64,000 bases of DNA from Megascapheus bottae (lineage: Eukaryota > Chordata > Mammalia > Rodentia > Geomyidae). Where the stretch lies: contig JANJXV010000100.1 of assembly GCA_024803745.1 (NCBI GenBank), forward strand, positions 2,046,001 to 2,110,000, written 5' to 3'. Position numbers and translations under genes: made by a program. Shown here in pieces: positions 11,692 through 24,024 of this stretch. Position 1 is the stretch's first letter; each line of letters opens with the position of its first letter. The notes under the pieces are model-generated. The model was not told the DNA's origin and did no database searches. It saw only the letters and a list, made by a program, of their open reading frames with translations.

Positions 11692-11882
11692 CCAGTGTTG
11701 GGGCTGCGATTCAGGGCCTGAGCACTGTCCTCGGTTTTTCTCAAGTCTAGCCCTCTGCCACTTGAGCCACACTGCCACATCTAGATTTTCTATATATGTG
11801 ATACTGAGCAATCAAACCCAGATCTTCATGGGTGCTAGGCAAGCACTCTACCACTATGCCAAACTCTCAACCCTGACATAGT
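11692..11882 (-). repeat. IDL-Geo-type SINE (unit copy B)
   Basis: It occupies the same place and orientation as 4,022-4,212. It was therefore copied with the unit and is not a new insertion. Confidence 0.8.
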
Positions 11883-12104
11883 AATTATAAAGTCATCATC
11901 ATCATATCAAAATATCCTTTCTCCTACAAAGAATGAACACTTATCTATGTGTGTAATGCTTTTTTTTAAATTTCACTAATTCTTCTGTGTTTTTCCCTCT
12001 TGCATTTTTTACACATGACAGCAAAGCTAATAATCAGGAAAAAATTGATTAGGATACAGAAACCTAATAATATCCTAGTAGATTGACTTCAAAAATATGT
12101 GCAA

Positions 12105-12312
12105 GATGCCCTGTGTGTTTGACCTAGTGGTAGAGTCCTTGGCTACCACGCAATAAGACTCAGGTTTGATTCCTCATTACCACATACATAGAAAACGCTG
12201 CAAGAGGTGCTGTGGCTCGGTGGGACAGCTAAAGCCTAAAGAAAGCACAAGAAGAATGTTCACACTCTGAGGTCAAGTCCCAAGACTAGCAAAAACGAAA
12301 AGAAATTCGACA
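12105..12312 (+). repeat. IDL-Geo-type SINE (unit copy B)
   Basis: It occupies the same place and orientation as 4,438-4,645, including the A-rich tail. Confidence 0.8.
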
Positions 12313-13350
12313 AGGGGCAAAATGCAGGCAGAGAAGGCACTGTGAAGCAAATGTTTTGTAAAGGATGAGGGCAATATTGATCCTTAAGTTTGGATCTTAC
12401 CTAAGAAAGTCTCCTTGAGCCTGAGACCAGACTGGTAGTTGGGCCTAGTGGAATTCATTGGGAATGGACAAATAAGGTGTGCTGTTTACTACATCCACAT
12501 GTATATTGTGAGATTGGAGGAGAGATTCAGCCTCCAGTATGTCTTCGGTGAGGTCTTCTGTGAGCAAGGATCTTTGGTCATTGGGCCCTGAAAGGTGACC
12601 CTGCCTCCCTCACAATGGAACAGAATATGGAACCCCGGTAACCAAGCCACTGTAACTAACAACCAGCTCAAGCCAGCTCACTTGGCCTGTGGCTCAGGAG
12701 GAAGAAAGATGTTGCTGTGCTGTTGCCAAAGGTCAGGAAACTCGAGTCTCAGGCATGGAAGTTGTGGATGTCTTACTCGAAGATGTGCATGCTAGATCTT
12801 TGCCAAGCCACAAATCCAGTATAACAGGCCTTTCTCTAAGAAGACGGCCAGGAAATCCAGGGCAACCAGATGAGGTAAATTTCTAAGAAGAAATGTATTT
12901 GACCCCATCATCCTCCCCACACACTACAACTTTCTTTTTTTTTTCATTTTTTTATTGTAATTAGTAAAAGGGTTACATGATATTTGCCAGGTAGAAGCTG
13001 CATTAATTGACATACATTGATACACTTTCACATGTCTTGGTACCCATTTCCCTCCAACCCCACACCCCCCACCCGTCTTGGTTTTCCCCCCTTCCCTATC
13101 AAATTTCAAATATCCAAATACAAATAAATTCAATATATCAGATAACAAAGTGAGATACTATACCAATATGGGATAACCAAGGGACAGCAAAGGAGATGAG
13201 AGACAAAATAGTACATTAAGGACAACAATCATTCATTATATGGCTTTTGTTTCAATATCCTGGAGGTCCGTTCAATTAGCTTCTCATTATATGGCCTTAT
13301 ATATGGCCTTTTGCTCTATGGCAAATCTCTGCTAGTAGAGCCCAAGGTTT

Positions 13351-16300
13351 CTACTGATTATGACGAATGAGGGAAATCACTGAGCCTAAGTTCCTTTGAG
13401 TCTGGCTTACTTCACTTAATATGATTTGTTCTAAGTCTTTCCATATCCTAACAAATGGGGTGATGTCATTCTTTCTGACAGCAGCATAGAATTCCATTGT
13501 GTACAAATACCACAACTTGTTGATCCACTCATCAACTGAGGGACATCTGGGTTGGTTCCATATCTTTGCAATGGTGAATAGCGCTGCAATGAACATTGTT
13601 GTGCTAGTGGGTTTAGTATGCCCTTGTTTCTGGATTGTTGGGTAAATGCCAAGTAGTGGAATTGCTGGGTCATAGGGGAGTTCTATGTTTAGCCTTTTGA
13701 GGCACTGCCACACTGCTTTCCATAGTGGTTGAACAAATTTGCACTCCCACCAACAGTGTAGTAGTGATCCCTCCTGGCCACATCCCCTCCAGCATCTGTT
13801 GTCATTCGTTTTCCTGATCCTGGCCATTCTAACTGGAGTGAGGTGGAATCTTAGAGTTCTTTTGATATGCAATTCTTTTATGACCAGAGATGTTGAGCAT
13901 TTCTTCATGTGTCTATAGGCCATTTTTGTTTCTTCTTCAGTCTCTTTAAGTCTTTGCCCCAATTTTTAATGGGATGGTTGTGACCTTGAGGGTTAGTTTT
14001 GGAGTGATTCAATTTTTTGAGTTGTTGATATATTTTACATAGGAGGCCTTTGTCCATTGTTTGGTTGGTGAAGATCTTCTCCCACTCTGTAGGCTTCCTG
14101 ATTAGTTTACTAGCTATGTCCTTTGCCAAACAAAAGCTCTGCAGTTTACTACAGTCCCACTTATCCAGGCTTTCTCTGATTTGTTGTGATTCTTGGTCCT
14201 TATTAAGAAAGTTTCGACCTGTGCCAAGGAGGCCTAGTGTATCTCCTATTCCTTCCTGTAAATTTTTCAGTGTGTCAGTTTTACCTCCAGGTCTTTGATC
14301 CATGTTGAGTTAATTCTAGTGCAAGGTGACAAAGAAGGATCCGGCTTTAGTTTTCTGTAGTTGCTTAACCAGTTCTGCCAGCACAACTTGTTGAAGAGGC
14401 TATCTTTCTTCCATTCTATTTTTTTTGGCTCCCTTGTCAAAGATTAGGTGGCCATAGGTCTGTGGTTTAATATGTGGGTCCGCAGATGTATTCCATTGGA
14501 CTTCAGGCCTGTTCTTGTGCCAGTACCAAGCTGTTTTGAGAATTATAGCTCTGAAATAGAGTCTAAAGTTTGGAATTGAAATACCTCCAGCGCTGTTCTT
14601 TCTGCTACGGAGTGTTTTTTCTTACGGGGTCTATTATTATTCCATGTGAAATTTTTAATTGCCTCTTCTAATTCTTTAAAGAATGACATTGGGATGTTGA
14701 TGGGTATTGCATTGAATTTGTAGATAGCCCTTGGCAAGATTCTCATTTTCACAATGTTGATTCTTCCAATCCAGGAGCATCGGAGGTTTTTCCATTTCCT
14801 TAGTTCTGCTTTAATTTCCTTTTTTAGGGTTTTAAAGTTTAATGTAAATGGGCCTTTACATTCTTAGTTAAGCTAATTCCTAGGTACTTTATTTTCTTTG
14901 AGGCTATTGTGAAAGGAGTTTCTTTCCTGATTATTGCCTCATTCCTCTCACTATTGGCGTAAAGGAAGGCAGTTGAATTGTGAGGGTTGATTTTATGGCC
15001 TGCTACCCTTCCAAAGCTTTGAATCAGCTCAAGGAGCTTGGGAGTAGAGTCTATAGGATTCTTTAAATACAGAATCATGTCATCTGCAAAGAGGGATAGT
15101 TTTATTTCCTCTTTCCCTACTTGGATCCCCTTTATGCTTGCTTCTTGCCTTATTGCACTGCCTAGGAAATTTAGTACTATGTTAGAAAGGAGTGGAGAGA
15201 GTGGGCATCCTTGTCACGTTCCTGATTTTAGAGGGAATGGCTTTAGATTTTCACCATTAAGTATAATGCTAGCAGTGAGTTTCTCATGCACAGCCTTCAT
15301 TACATTGAGAAATGTTCCACGGAGTCCTAGTTTCTCCACATCTTTTAACATAAAGGGATTTTGGATCTTGTCAAATGCCTTTTCCGCATCTATTACGACG
15401 ATCATGTGATTTTTGTCCTTGCTCCTGTTGATGTGTTGAATTATATTAATTGATTTGTGTATGTTGAACCAGCTTTGCCTCCCTGTGATGAATCCAGTTT
15501 GATCATAGTGTATAATTTTTTGATGAGTTGTTGTAGACGGTTGGCCATTATTTTGTTGAGAAGTTTTGCATCGATGTTCATCAAAGAAATGGGTCTATAG
15601 TTCTCTTTCTTTGATGAATCTCTATCTGGTTTGGGGATGAGGGATATACTGGCTTCACAGAATGAGTTTGGTAAACAACCTTCTTTTTCAATTTCGTTGA
15701 AGAGCTTGAGGAGTATTGGTGTGAGCTCTGCTTTGAAGACCTTATAGAATTCAGCTGTGAATCCATCTGGCCCTGGGCTCTTTTTAAGTGGAAGTTGTCT
15801 AATTTCCATTTCTATTTCAGAGCTTGAAATAGGCCTGTTGAGTTGGGTTAGCTCTTCTTAGTTCAGTGTGGGTATGTTAATATTGTCTAGGAATTCATCC
15901 ATTTCTTCTAGGTTCTCAAATTTCTTGGCGTAAAGTTTTCAGAAATATTCCCCCATGGTATTCTGGATCTTGGTAATTTCTGTCGTGATATTACCATTTT
16001 CATCTGCAATTTTGTTCGTTTCGATATGCTCTCTTCTTTTTTTGGTAAGATTTGCTAAGGGCTTCTCAATTTTGTTAATTCTTTCAAAGAACCATCTCCT
16101 TGTTTTGTTGATTCTATAGGTTTTTGTTTCTTCCACATCATTTAATTCTGCTTTGATTTTAATAATTTGCTTTCTCAAAATGGGTTTAGGGTTGGTTTGT
16201 TGCTTTTTTTTCCAGGAGGTTAAAGTGAGACATTAACTAGTTGGTTTGCCATTTTTCCAACTTGCTGTTGTAGGCACTCAGCACTATAAATTTTCCTCTG

Positions 16301-17183
16301 AGTACTGCCTTTGTTGTGTCTCTAAGGAGTTGATATTTGTGTGCTCCTTATTTTTAAATTTCATAAACAGTGGGATATCTGTTCTGATCTCTTCGATTAC
16401 CCATTGTTTTTGATTCAACAATGTGTTGTTCAGTCTCCATGAGTTACCGGGTTTTCGTTGGTGGAGATACGTGTTCTGCTCCAATTTGATGCCTTTATGG
16501 TCTAAGAGTGTGCATGGAATAATTTCAGTGTTTCTGAATCTGTCCAGGTTTGTTTTATGGCCTAAGATGTGGTCTATTATGGAAAATGTTCCATGTGCTG
16601 CTGAGAAAAACGTATATTGTGGTGTTACTGGGTGGAATATTCTGCAGATGTCTGTTAGATCTAGTTGGTCTATATAGTTGTTCAGTTCTAAGGTTTCTCT
16701 GTTGAGTTTTGCCTTGTTGATCTGTCCATAGGTGAGAGTGTTGTGTTAAACTCACCAATAATCACTGTATTTCGATCTATGTATGGTTTCAGTGTAAGTA
16801 AAGTTTGCTTGATGAAGTTTGGAACTCCGGGATTGGGTGTGTAAATATTTAGGATCGTTATGTCTTGCTGGAGGAAAGATCCCTTTAGTAGTATGTAGTA
16901 ACCTTCTTTGTCTTTTCTTACTAATTTTAGTTTGAAGTCTATTGTATCTGATATGAGGATGGAAACTCCAGCCTGTTTATAGGGGCAGGTAGCTTGATAG
17001 AGTTTATTCCAACCTCTCACTTTCAAAAGATGATTGTTTCTGGGTAAGATGTGTCTCTTGAAGACAGCAGAACTATGGCTCTTGCTTTTTGATCCAACTA
17101 GACAGCCTATGCCGTTTAATTGGAGAGTTAAGTCCATTGATATTGAGAGTTAGGATTGAGAGATATTTATTAGTTCCTACCAT
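13351..17183 (-). pseudogene. L1 ORF2, copy C, broken
   Basis: The length, 3,833 bases, is close to the usual 1,275 codons. The C-terminal 203 codons are open at 13,351-13,962 with the Cys-rich HCWWEC and the end SLIRHNQ. Other open parts are 15,441-15,809 (RT with SPGPDGF) and 16,688-17,137 (endonuclease). A single-base loss near 16,708 shifts the frame inside the endonuclease, and further shifts lie near 13,940, 14,760, 14,840 and 15,220. Confidence 0.92.
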
Positions 17184-17414
17184 TTTTAAAAGCTTTTAGT
17201 AGGGCCTGTGTCTTGACAGTTCTTGTGGTCCTTAGATGGTATGCTATTTAGGTGCCATTTCTTTCCCTATATTGCATTTATTTTCTTTTTCTATGTATAG
17301 AGCATCTTTAAGAATTCTCTGTAGTGTTGGTTTTGTTTCGACATATTGTTGCAGCTTTTCCCTGGAATGGAATGTTTTTATTGTTCCCTCAGTTATGAAT
17401 GAGAGCTTAGCTGG

Positions 17415-18417
17415 CTACAATATTCTTGGTTGGTAGTTATTTGATTTAAGGGCATGACATATATGCTTCCAGTCACTTCGTGCTTGCATGGTCTCTGCTG
17501 AGAAATCTGGGGTTATTCTGATTGGTTTGCCTTTATAGGTTACTGATCCCTTTTCCCTGGCTGCGTTTAGGATCTTTCTTTCGTTTCTATTGATCCATTT
17601 CGGATCACAATGTGGCGGTGGGATGTTCTTTTCTGGTCAGGTCTGTTTGGGGTTCTAAGAGCTTCTCGTATCTGGATGGGCCTGCCCTTCTGGATATTTG
17701 GGAAATTCTCTGAGATGATTCCCTGAAGTATATTTCCAATACCATTGACCTCTTTCTCCACGCCCTCCTCAATACCAACTAGCCTTAAATTAGGCTTCCT
17801 AATTGTATCTTGGACCTCCTGAAGCGCTCTCCCCATTTTCCTAGATTTGGATTGACTCATTTTCTGTTCTTTCTCTATAACAACTAAATTATCTTCAGCC
17901 CCGGAAATTCTCCCCTCTGCATTGTCTAACCTGCTATCAAAGCTATCTACTTTATTTTTCATCTCCCTTGCTTCTAATTGCTCCCTTTGATGCCTTGCAT
18001 CTCTTGTTTTACATCATGTATGGATTTCTTTATCTCCTAGATTCCCTTTTGAGTGTTCAGCTCAGTAGCTTTATTTTCTTTGGACATTTGCTGGAGTTTG
18101 GTCACGTTTTTATTTATGGATTCTATGAATTCATCCATCTTTCTTTGAAAAACCTTTATTATGGCCTCCTTTATGGCTTCTTCTTTTTCACTTATCACCT
18201 TGTTTATGCTTTCCTCTTGTTCACCTATGGCTTCCTCCATTATCTCTTTCTTTATATTTTCACATTTTCCAATAATGATGTTTATCAATTGCATTTGTGT
18301 AGCACTTGGAAGACTCTCCTCTAGGTGTGCCAGTGACTGTTCCACTGTCTGTTTACATTGGGTGGTGGATGTTGTTTCTTGATTTGACATTTTTCTTGAG
18401 TTTCTTGTTCTGCCCAT
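17415..18417 (-). pseudogene. L1 ORF1, copy C, broken
   Basis: The start at 18,417 and the stop at 17,415 match copy A. A stop within the coiled coil (near 18,040, after QKGI) and single-base losses near 17,985 and 17,577 break it. The longest open part, 17,567-17,962, still shows NLRLVGIEEG. Confidence 0.9.
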
Positions 18418-19097
18418 TTGAAAATGGGAGCAAGATTAATACTAAATACGATTATAGTTTTTCAGATATAACCAACCTAGACCTCTGTAGATGGCAGACA
18501 CTAGATGTTCACAAGTTTTGATTGGTATTATCACTCTTTTTTTTGTGCACTTACAGACCAGTCTAATAGAACCACTGATAAGCGATTTATACCCAAAACA
18601 ATAAGCCTCTCAATCCAATCTCTATTGTCTTTAAGTCCCTCTGAGCCTAGAGAATAATTAACCACCTACATATACAATATTGCTCAACAGCCATCAAGTA
18701 TAGATCCGTGCAGTATAAGGGTGAAAGATGAGAAGAGGTCCAGAGATAGAAAAAAAGGATGAGAGAGGTCAGGGGAGGTACAAGAGGATTAACGTAGGAG
18801 TGTAAGTATATTGTAGTCATGAAGAAAAGGTATAGCATAAGGATAACTGAGGTAAGTTGGTAAGTAGGTAGCATATTTGAGTACAAAGTTTGAAAAGTAT
18901 TAGAATAAAACATATGTGTTGCTGCACGACTAGCTCTTAGGCCAACCAGGGGCTGCACAGTGGACCATGGGATGGATCTGTTTTTCTTGTCTACGTTGAG
19001 GGAAAGGGGTATTTCACAAGATGCAGAAGCGAAGATTTCAGAAGCCAATGCTGTGTGTGAATTAGCTCGTAAACAGCATTTTTATTTTCTTTTATTT

Positions 19098-19293
19098 TTC
19101 TGCCAGTCTTGGGGCTGGGATTCAGGGCCTGAGCACTGTCCTCGGGTTTTCTCAAGTCTAGCCCTCTGCCACTTGAGCCACAGTGCTACATCTAGATTTT
19201 CTATCTATGTGATACTGAGCAATCAAACCCAGATATTCATGGATGCTAGGCAAGCACTCTACCACTATGCCAAACTCTCAACCCTGACATAGT
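19098..19293 (-). repeat. IDL-Geo-type SINE (unit copy C)
   Basis: It has the same place and orientation as 4,022-4,212. Confidence 0.8.
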
Positions 19294-19514
19294 AATTATA
19301 AAGTCATCATCATCATATCAAAATATCCTTTCTCCTACAAAGAATGAACACTTATCTATGTGTGTAATGCTTTTTTTTAAATTTCACTAATTCTTCTGTG
19401 TTTTTCCCTCTTGCATTTTTTACACATGACAGCAAAGCTAATCATCAGGAAAAAATTGATTAGGATACAGAAACCTAATAATATCCTAGTAGATTGACGT
19501 CAAAAATATGTGCA

Positions 19515-19606
19515 AGATGCCCTGTGTGTTTGACCTAGTGGTAGAGTCCTTGGCTACCACGCAAAAAGACTCAGGTATGATTCCTCATTACCACATACAT
19601 AGAAAA
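19515..19606 (+). repeat. IDL-Geo-type SINE head, cut by a junction
   Basis: Only the tRNA-like head and linker remain; the second module is lost at the join with L1 ORF2 at 19,606/19,607. Confidence 0.8.
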
Positions 19607-20560
19607 GTAAACTTTTCAGTTTGTCAGTTTTACCTCCAGGTCTTTGATAAATTTGGAGTTAATTCTAGTGCAAGTTGACAAAGAAGGATCCAACTATAGT
19701 TTTCTTCAGTTGCTTAACCAGTTCTGCCAGCACAACTTGTTGAAGAGGCTATCTTTCTTCCATTCTATTTTTTTGGCTCCCTTGTCAAAGATTAGGTGGC
19801 CATAGGTCTGTGGTTTAATATCTGGGTCCGCAATTTTATTCCATTGGGCTTCAGGCCTGTTCTTGTGCCAGTACCAAGCTGTTTTGAGAATTATAGCTCT
19901 GTAATAGAGTCTAAAGTTTGGAATTGAAATTCCTCCAGCGCTGTTCTTTCTGCTAAGAAGTGTTTTTTGCTATACGGGGTCTTTTATTATTCCATATGAA
20001 ATTTTGAGTTGCCTCTTCTATTTCTTTAAAGAATGACATTGGGATGTTGATGGGTATTGCATTGAATTTGTAGATAGCCCTTGGCAAGATTCTCATTTTC
20101 ACAATGTTGATTCTTCCAATCCAGGAGCATGGGAACTTTTTCCATTTCCTTAGTTCTGCTTTAATTTCCTTTTTTAGGGTATTAAAATTTTCACCTAAAC
20201 GGTCCTTTACATTCTTAGTTAAGCTAATTCCTAGGTACTTTATTTTCTTTGAGGCTATTGTGAAAGGAGTTTCTTTCCTGATTATTGCCTCGTTCCTCTC
20301 ACTGTTGGGGTAAAGGAAGGCAGTTGATTTGTGAGGGTTGATTTTATGGCCTGCTACCCTTCCAAAGCTTTGAATCAGCTCAAGGAGCTTGGGAGTAGAG
20401 TCTATAGGATTCCTTAAATACAGAATCATGTCATCTGCAAAGAGGGATAGTTTTATTTCCTCTTTCCCTACTTGGATCCCCTTTATGCTTGCTTCTTGCC
20501 TTATTGCACTGCCTAGGAATTCTAGTACTATGTTAGAAAGGAGTGGAGAGAGTGGGATCC
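19607..20560 (-). mobile_element. Internal LINE-1 ORF2 fragment without 3' end
   Basis: It matches L1 from the ORF2 region of 6,605 (gtaaacttttcag) to the region of 7,550 (gtgggatcc). Its longest open frame, 19,953-20,429, covers [19 protein letters not shown] and the following thumb-like part. There is no L1 tail at the low end and no leader at the high end, so both ends are recombination or deletion joins. Confidence 0.9.
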
Positions 20561-20639
20561 TGTATGCTACCCCTTAGCACTTTTATGCAAAGCTTAGGCC
20601 TGTGGCATTTTAAACACAATTCAACGCTCCGTTATTTGC

Positions 20640-20765
20640 TGGTTAATTAGTGGTAAAAAATTTTATGGAATTTATTGCATGGCTGATTTTCAACTGGAAT
20701 CCTCAGGTCTCAGCTTATCTTGAGTAGCCTAGAGTACAGTACTTTTACAACCTGTATGCTCATAC
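20640..20765 (-). repeat. Degraded 7SL-like SINE fragment
   Basis: The minus-strand reading has the tract agctactcaagataagctgag in decayed form (seen as tcagcttatcttgagtagc on plus). The remaining 20,765-21,065 is unique sequence with nothing I recognise. Confidence 0.5.
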
Positions 20766-21064
20766 ACATCTCTTCTGATCCAAACACTCATTGTTCAATT
20801 TAACTAACAAGATGTGACGAAAGATGATTGACTGTAATTTACTAGATGGGCTTCTAGTGAGTATATATTTCCACTTCCACTCTGAAGCCAGGGAAATGTT
20901 TCTGGTACATGTTTCAACTATCTCCTAAAGAGGAAATAATGTGTGAATACGTTTGCTAGTATTTCAGATAGGAGATGGACTTTGGTGTTTGGAACCTGTT
21001 GGGCAGAGTATATCAGCTGGGCTGTGATAAGAGAGATGATGTTTCAGACAGGAATATTTTCATC

Positions 21065-21150
21065 CCAGACAGACTTAATCCTGATCCTTGGATTTCATGC
21101 CTTGAGTAGATAGAATTACAAGTGTGAGCTGCCACCACCACCTGGTTCAT
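21065..21150 (-). repeat. Degraded 7SL-like SINE fragment
   Basis: The plus strand shows gccttgagtagatagaatta and acaagtgtgagctgcc, the inverse of a Pol III SINE start. 21,150-21,845 that follows is AT-rich unique DNA with no visible feature. Confidence 0.5.
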
Positions 21151-21844
21151 TTTGGAAACCTTAATTGCTTCTCATTTGTTCCTTTGCTTTTTTGGATGAT
21201 TGATCTAAGATGGCTGATTGTGCATCACAATGAAGTAATTGGCCTCAGGAATTGCAAATATTTGTTTCATCAGCACGGAATGAATGAAGTTGATCTAAAC
21301 CCAATAGTATTTTCCTTGTGATAAATAGGGAACTTACCTATATCATTTTTCCTTGCCTTTGCTTTTCCAAAGCAAGCAACATGTTTCCTAAAAACAACAC
21401 TTCAAGAGAATATTATAATTAGAAGCTATCTTCTGCACACTTCAGAATAGTCCTTGCATTTATAAACTTATATGACAATATTAGGTAGAAGAATGGTGAC
21501 TGTTAGTTTCATAACTATTTCATATGTTTTACTCTTTAAGGCTCATTAACTCAAGAAGAGATTAAATACATTTAGATAATAGTAGAACATAGCTGTTGCT
21601 GATTTGATGTGTGTGCAGATGATACACAGATTTATTAGGATTACTCAAAAGTTTTCTTCAAATTTTCAGTAGTAGACTGCTATGCTAACTGGAAGGTGAT
21701 AGTAATGATGCTGAAATTCTAGAATCAGCTATGAAGCAGAATTTCAGGGCAGAGTATTTGCTAGGGACTTAATTTCTAAGACGCATATCAAGAATATTGA
21801 ACTATATCACCAAATGATGGAGGACTCAGCGTCACATTTTGTTT

Positions 21845-22070
21845 GTTTTATGCAAGTCCTGGGACTTGAACCCAGGGCCTGGGAACTGTCCTTAAATGTT
21901 TTTTTTTTTACTTCAGGCTAGTGTTCTACCACTTGATCCACAGCTCCACTTCCAGATTTTTGGTAATGAACTGTAAATCAGAATATCATGCAATTTGTTT
22001 GGGCTGGATTCAAACCTGATTCTGTGTAGATAGCATTCCAAGTGTGAGCGCACAGATCCTGGCTAGTATC
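21845..22070 (-). repeat. Composite SINE, minus orientation
   Basis: It shows the inverse of the second module (cctgggacttgaacccaggg, tctaccacttgatccacag) followed by a decayed 7SL-like part (ggattcaaacctgattctg). Its T run near 21,900 is internal. Confidence 0.65.
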
Positions 22071-22079
22071 ATTCATCAT

Positions 22080-22305
22080 TCAAGTCATGGGACTGCAATT
22101 CTGCACCTGGGTTTTGTGACTGAGCTTTTCAGCTCAAGACTACTGCCCTATCCCTTGAGCAATAGGGCCATTTCTGGGTTTCTGGTGGTTAATTGGAGAT
22201 TAGAGTCACATGGACTTCAGTGCCCAGGCTGACTTTGAACTGCTATCCTTGGATCCCAGCCTCTTGAGTAGCTACATTTACAAGTGTGAGAAACCATACA
22301 CGGCT
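22080..22305 (-). repeat. Composite 7SL-like/Geo SINE, minus orientation
   Basis: The order on plus is gcacctgggttttgtgactg, the dyad-like cttttcagctcaagactact, ggtggttaattggagat and cttgagtagctacatttaca. This is the full composite SINE read backwards. Confidence 0.7.
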
Positions 22306-22311
22306 AAATTA

Positions 22312-22690
22312 TTTTTTAAGTTAATTTTTTTTGTTAAGTCTATATTTAGTTGGCATATGGTTACATAAGTAATGAACACATTTCTTAAGAAAATTGTTAT
22401 CCCCTCCCTCATTTTTCTCTGTTTTCCTACCCTCAGCCCCCTCTCCACCCAGATTGTTCAGTTCATTTCCGTTTAGTGTCTTCCAAGTATCACTGTTCAA
22501 TTGGTTCACCCTTTTTCCTTTGCTTTCTTTTCTTTTTACCATTTTATTATACCCTCTCCATTCCCCAAATCACATAAACCTATGTACAAGACACAGGGTA
22601 CCCGAATTCAACACAGTGACTACAGAGAATAAAACTAAAGGGAAAAAGAAGAAAAGAGGTAAAAAGCAAAGAAAATGAAAGAACATCATA
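22312..22690 (-). mobile_element. Old LINE-1-like 3' end
   Basis: On plus it begins with T-rich sequence, then pyrimidine-rich runs (cccctccctcatttttctctg) typical of an L1 3' UTR read backwards. It is a different, older type from copies A-E; a similar start occurs at 43,400-43,560. Its copy-2 twin is at about 36,822-37,200. Confidence 0.45.
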
Positions 22691-22734
22691 CAGTACCTTA
22701 GAAGCAACAACACTGAAAAAACAAAACATAAAAC

Positions 22735-22885
22735 CTTGGGCTGAAAATGTAGCTTGCCTAGCATGTATGAAACCCTGGATTCCATTCCTCAGCACCACAT
22801 AAACCAAAACTGGAAGTGCCACTGTGACTCAGCTGGTACATTTCTAACGTTCAGCACAGAGTGTCTCCAAGTGACAAAAATCTGT
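22735..22885 (+). repeat. IDL-Geo-type SINE
   Basis: The head tagcttgcctagcatgtatg, the linker agcaccacataaacc and the second module gtgccactgtgactcagctg are in the usual order. Confidence 0.7.
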
Positions 22886-22959
22886 CACATTAAAGTCAGG
22901 CTTCAGAACTTTTTTAGGAACCAGTTACGTGATTTGGAAGAAAGTCCAATTTTCAAAAA

Positions 22960-23195
22960 ATTACTAGCCAGGCGCTGGAGGGTCATAATTGTCATTCTAC
23001 TAGCCAGGGAGAAGGTGATTCAAAGCCTTTGCAAACAAGAAAACGAAAACAAAAAAAAACTGTAAGCTTCTTCTCTCCACTTATCCACCCAAAAACTAAG
23101 TGGAGTTGTGGCTAAAACTGGTACAGCATTGGCCTTGAGGAAAAAGAACTTAGAGACCTTGCACAGGTCCAAAGTTCAAGCTCCCCACCAAGAAA
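22960..23195 (+). repeat. Composite 7SL-like/Geo SINE, degraded
   Basis: It shows actagccaggcgctgg and gtgattcaaagcctttgca (7SL-like part), then aagtggagttgtggctaaaa and ggtccaaagttcaagctccc (second module). 23,200-23,575 after it is unique AT-rich DNA with nothing recognised. Confidence 0.6.
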
Positions 23196-23579
23196 GAAAA
23201 AAAAGGAGTCCAGATACCTTAGTTTCAAAAGTATATCTGGATATCTTAGTAGATTTTTCTGATCTTTCCTCATTCATCTCATGGAACCACATAATCTTGA
23301 TCCTGATCTGACTAAGAGCCTGCATTGTGCGTAATAAATTCATTCCACATATTCCAGTAGAATCTGGACAGCTAACAGCCACTTACCAATGCTTTATTCT
23401 ACGTTTAGGCCAGTATGTCTTCATACCATCTACACAGTCAGCTATATCATCTTTCCAGAAGTAGCATTGAGTGTAGAACACTCAGAACTAAAATAATTGC
23501 ATAAAGATGTAATAAAACTCCTTGATTCATTAAGAAAATTTCCGTACCACTTAGAGCAAGTACATTAGTGGTATTTACC

Positions 23580-24020
23580 TCTAGCCACTTTTTCTAAAAA
23601 AATTTATTAACATTGAATTTTACATCATATTTCAAATGTCATGTTTAACCAACAAGTATTCAAGAAGGGAATCGCTATACAATCACTGGCACATAAATTT
23701 TAGAATATAGTAAAAATTAAGCTGAGTCTTTGTATGTCATAGATACAGATTAATCTATAATAAAACACATGTCTATAGAGTGTATAGTCCATCCTAAATT
23801 TTTATGTCTATGTAGTTATGTTTATATCTCCAAAATTATGTCCAGAACGTTGGGTATCAACTATTCAATCATCGCTCTACTACTGTTTGAAACTAATATC
23901 CATATATTAAGGATACCATGTACCTTTTGTTCCTTGGTCTTGACTTATCTCACTCAACAGGACTCACTCTAATTTCATCCACTACCCCAAAAATGCCATT
24001 TTTATTTATTTCTGTGCAGA
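23580..24020 (-). mobile_element. Old LINE-1-like 3' fragment
   Basis: The part near 23,940-23,990 (cttatctcactcaacaggac, then tttcatccactaccccaaaa) resembles the end of ORF2 and the 3' UTR of ancient L1s read backwards. The rest is too decayed to be sure. Confidence 0.45.
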
Positions 24021-24024
24021 TCTT

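Larger units (their letters stand above)
11556..12930. repeat. SINE-bearing flank of the tandem L1 unit, copy B
   Basis: This is the second copy of the segment at 3,890-5,267, with the same two SINEs and the same end against the T run of the next L1. Differences from the first copy are scattered substitutions and small indels. Confidence 0.88.
12931..18966 (-). mobile_element. LINE-1 copy C, full-length structure but dead
   Basis: It runs from the T run at about 12,935 (3' tail) through the 3' UTR, ORF2, ORF1 and leader. It lacks the patch found in copy B, so it serves as the reference for the L1 unit structure. Both ORFs are broken. Confidence 0.93.
18967..19606. repeat. SINE-bearing flank of the L1 unit, copy C, truncated
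   Basis: It matches the first 640 bases of the other flanks. It then stops inside the plus-strand SINE, right after acatacatagaaaa, and joins an internal ORF2 segment with no L1 3' end or tail at the junction. Confidence 0.88.

Noticed and set aside
18960..19292. 110-codon plus-strand frames at 3,884, 11,561, 18,960 and 32,121, similar to each other
   Set aside because: They cross the flank and an antisense SINE. Similarity reflects unit duplication, and differences between copies show no preference for silent change by eye.
22394..22678. 94-codon Ser/Pro/Phe-rich frame shared by both duplication copies
   Set aside because: It comes from pyrimidine-rich L1-like 3' UTR sequence; composition is biased and the frame differs in copy 2.
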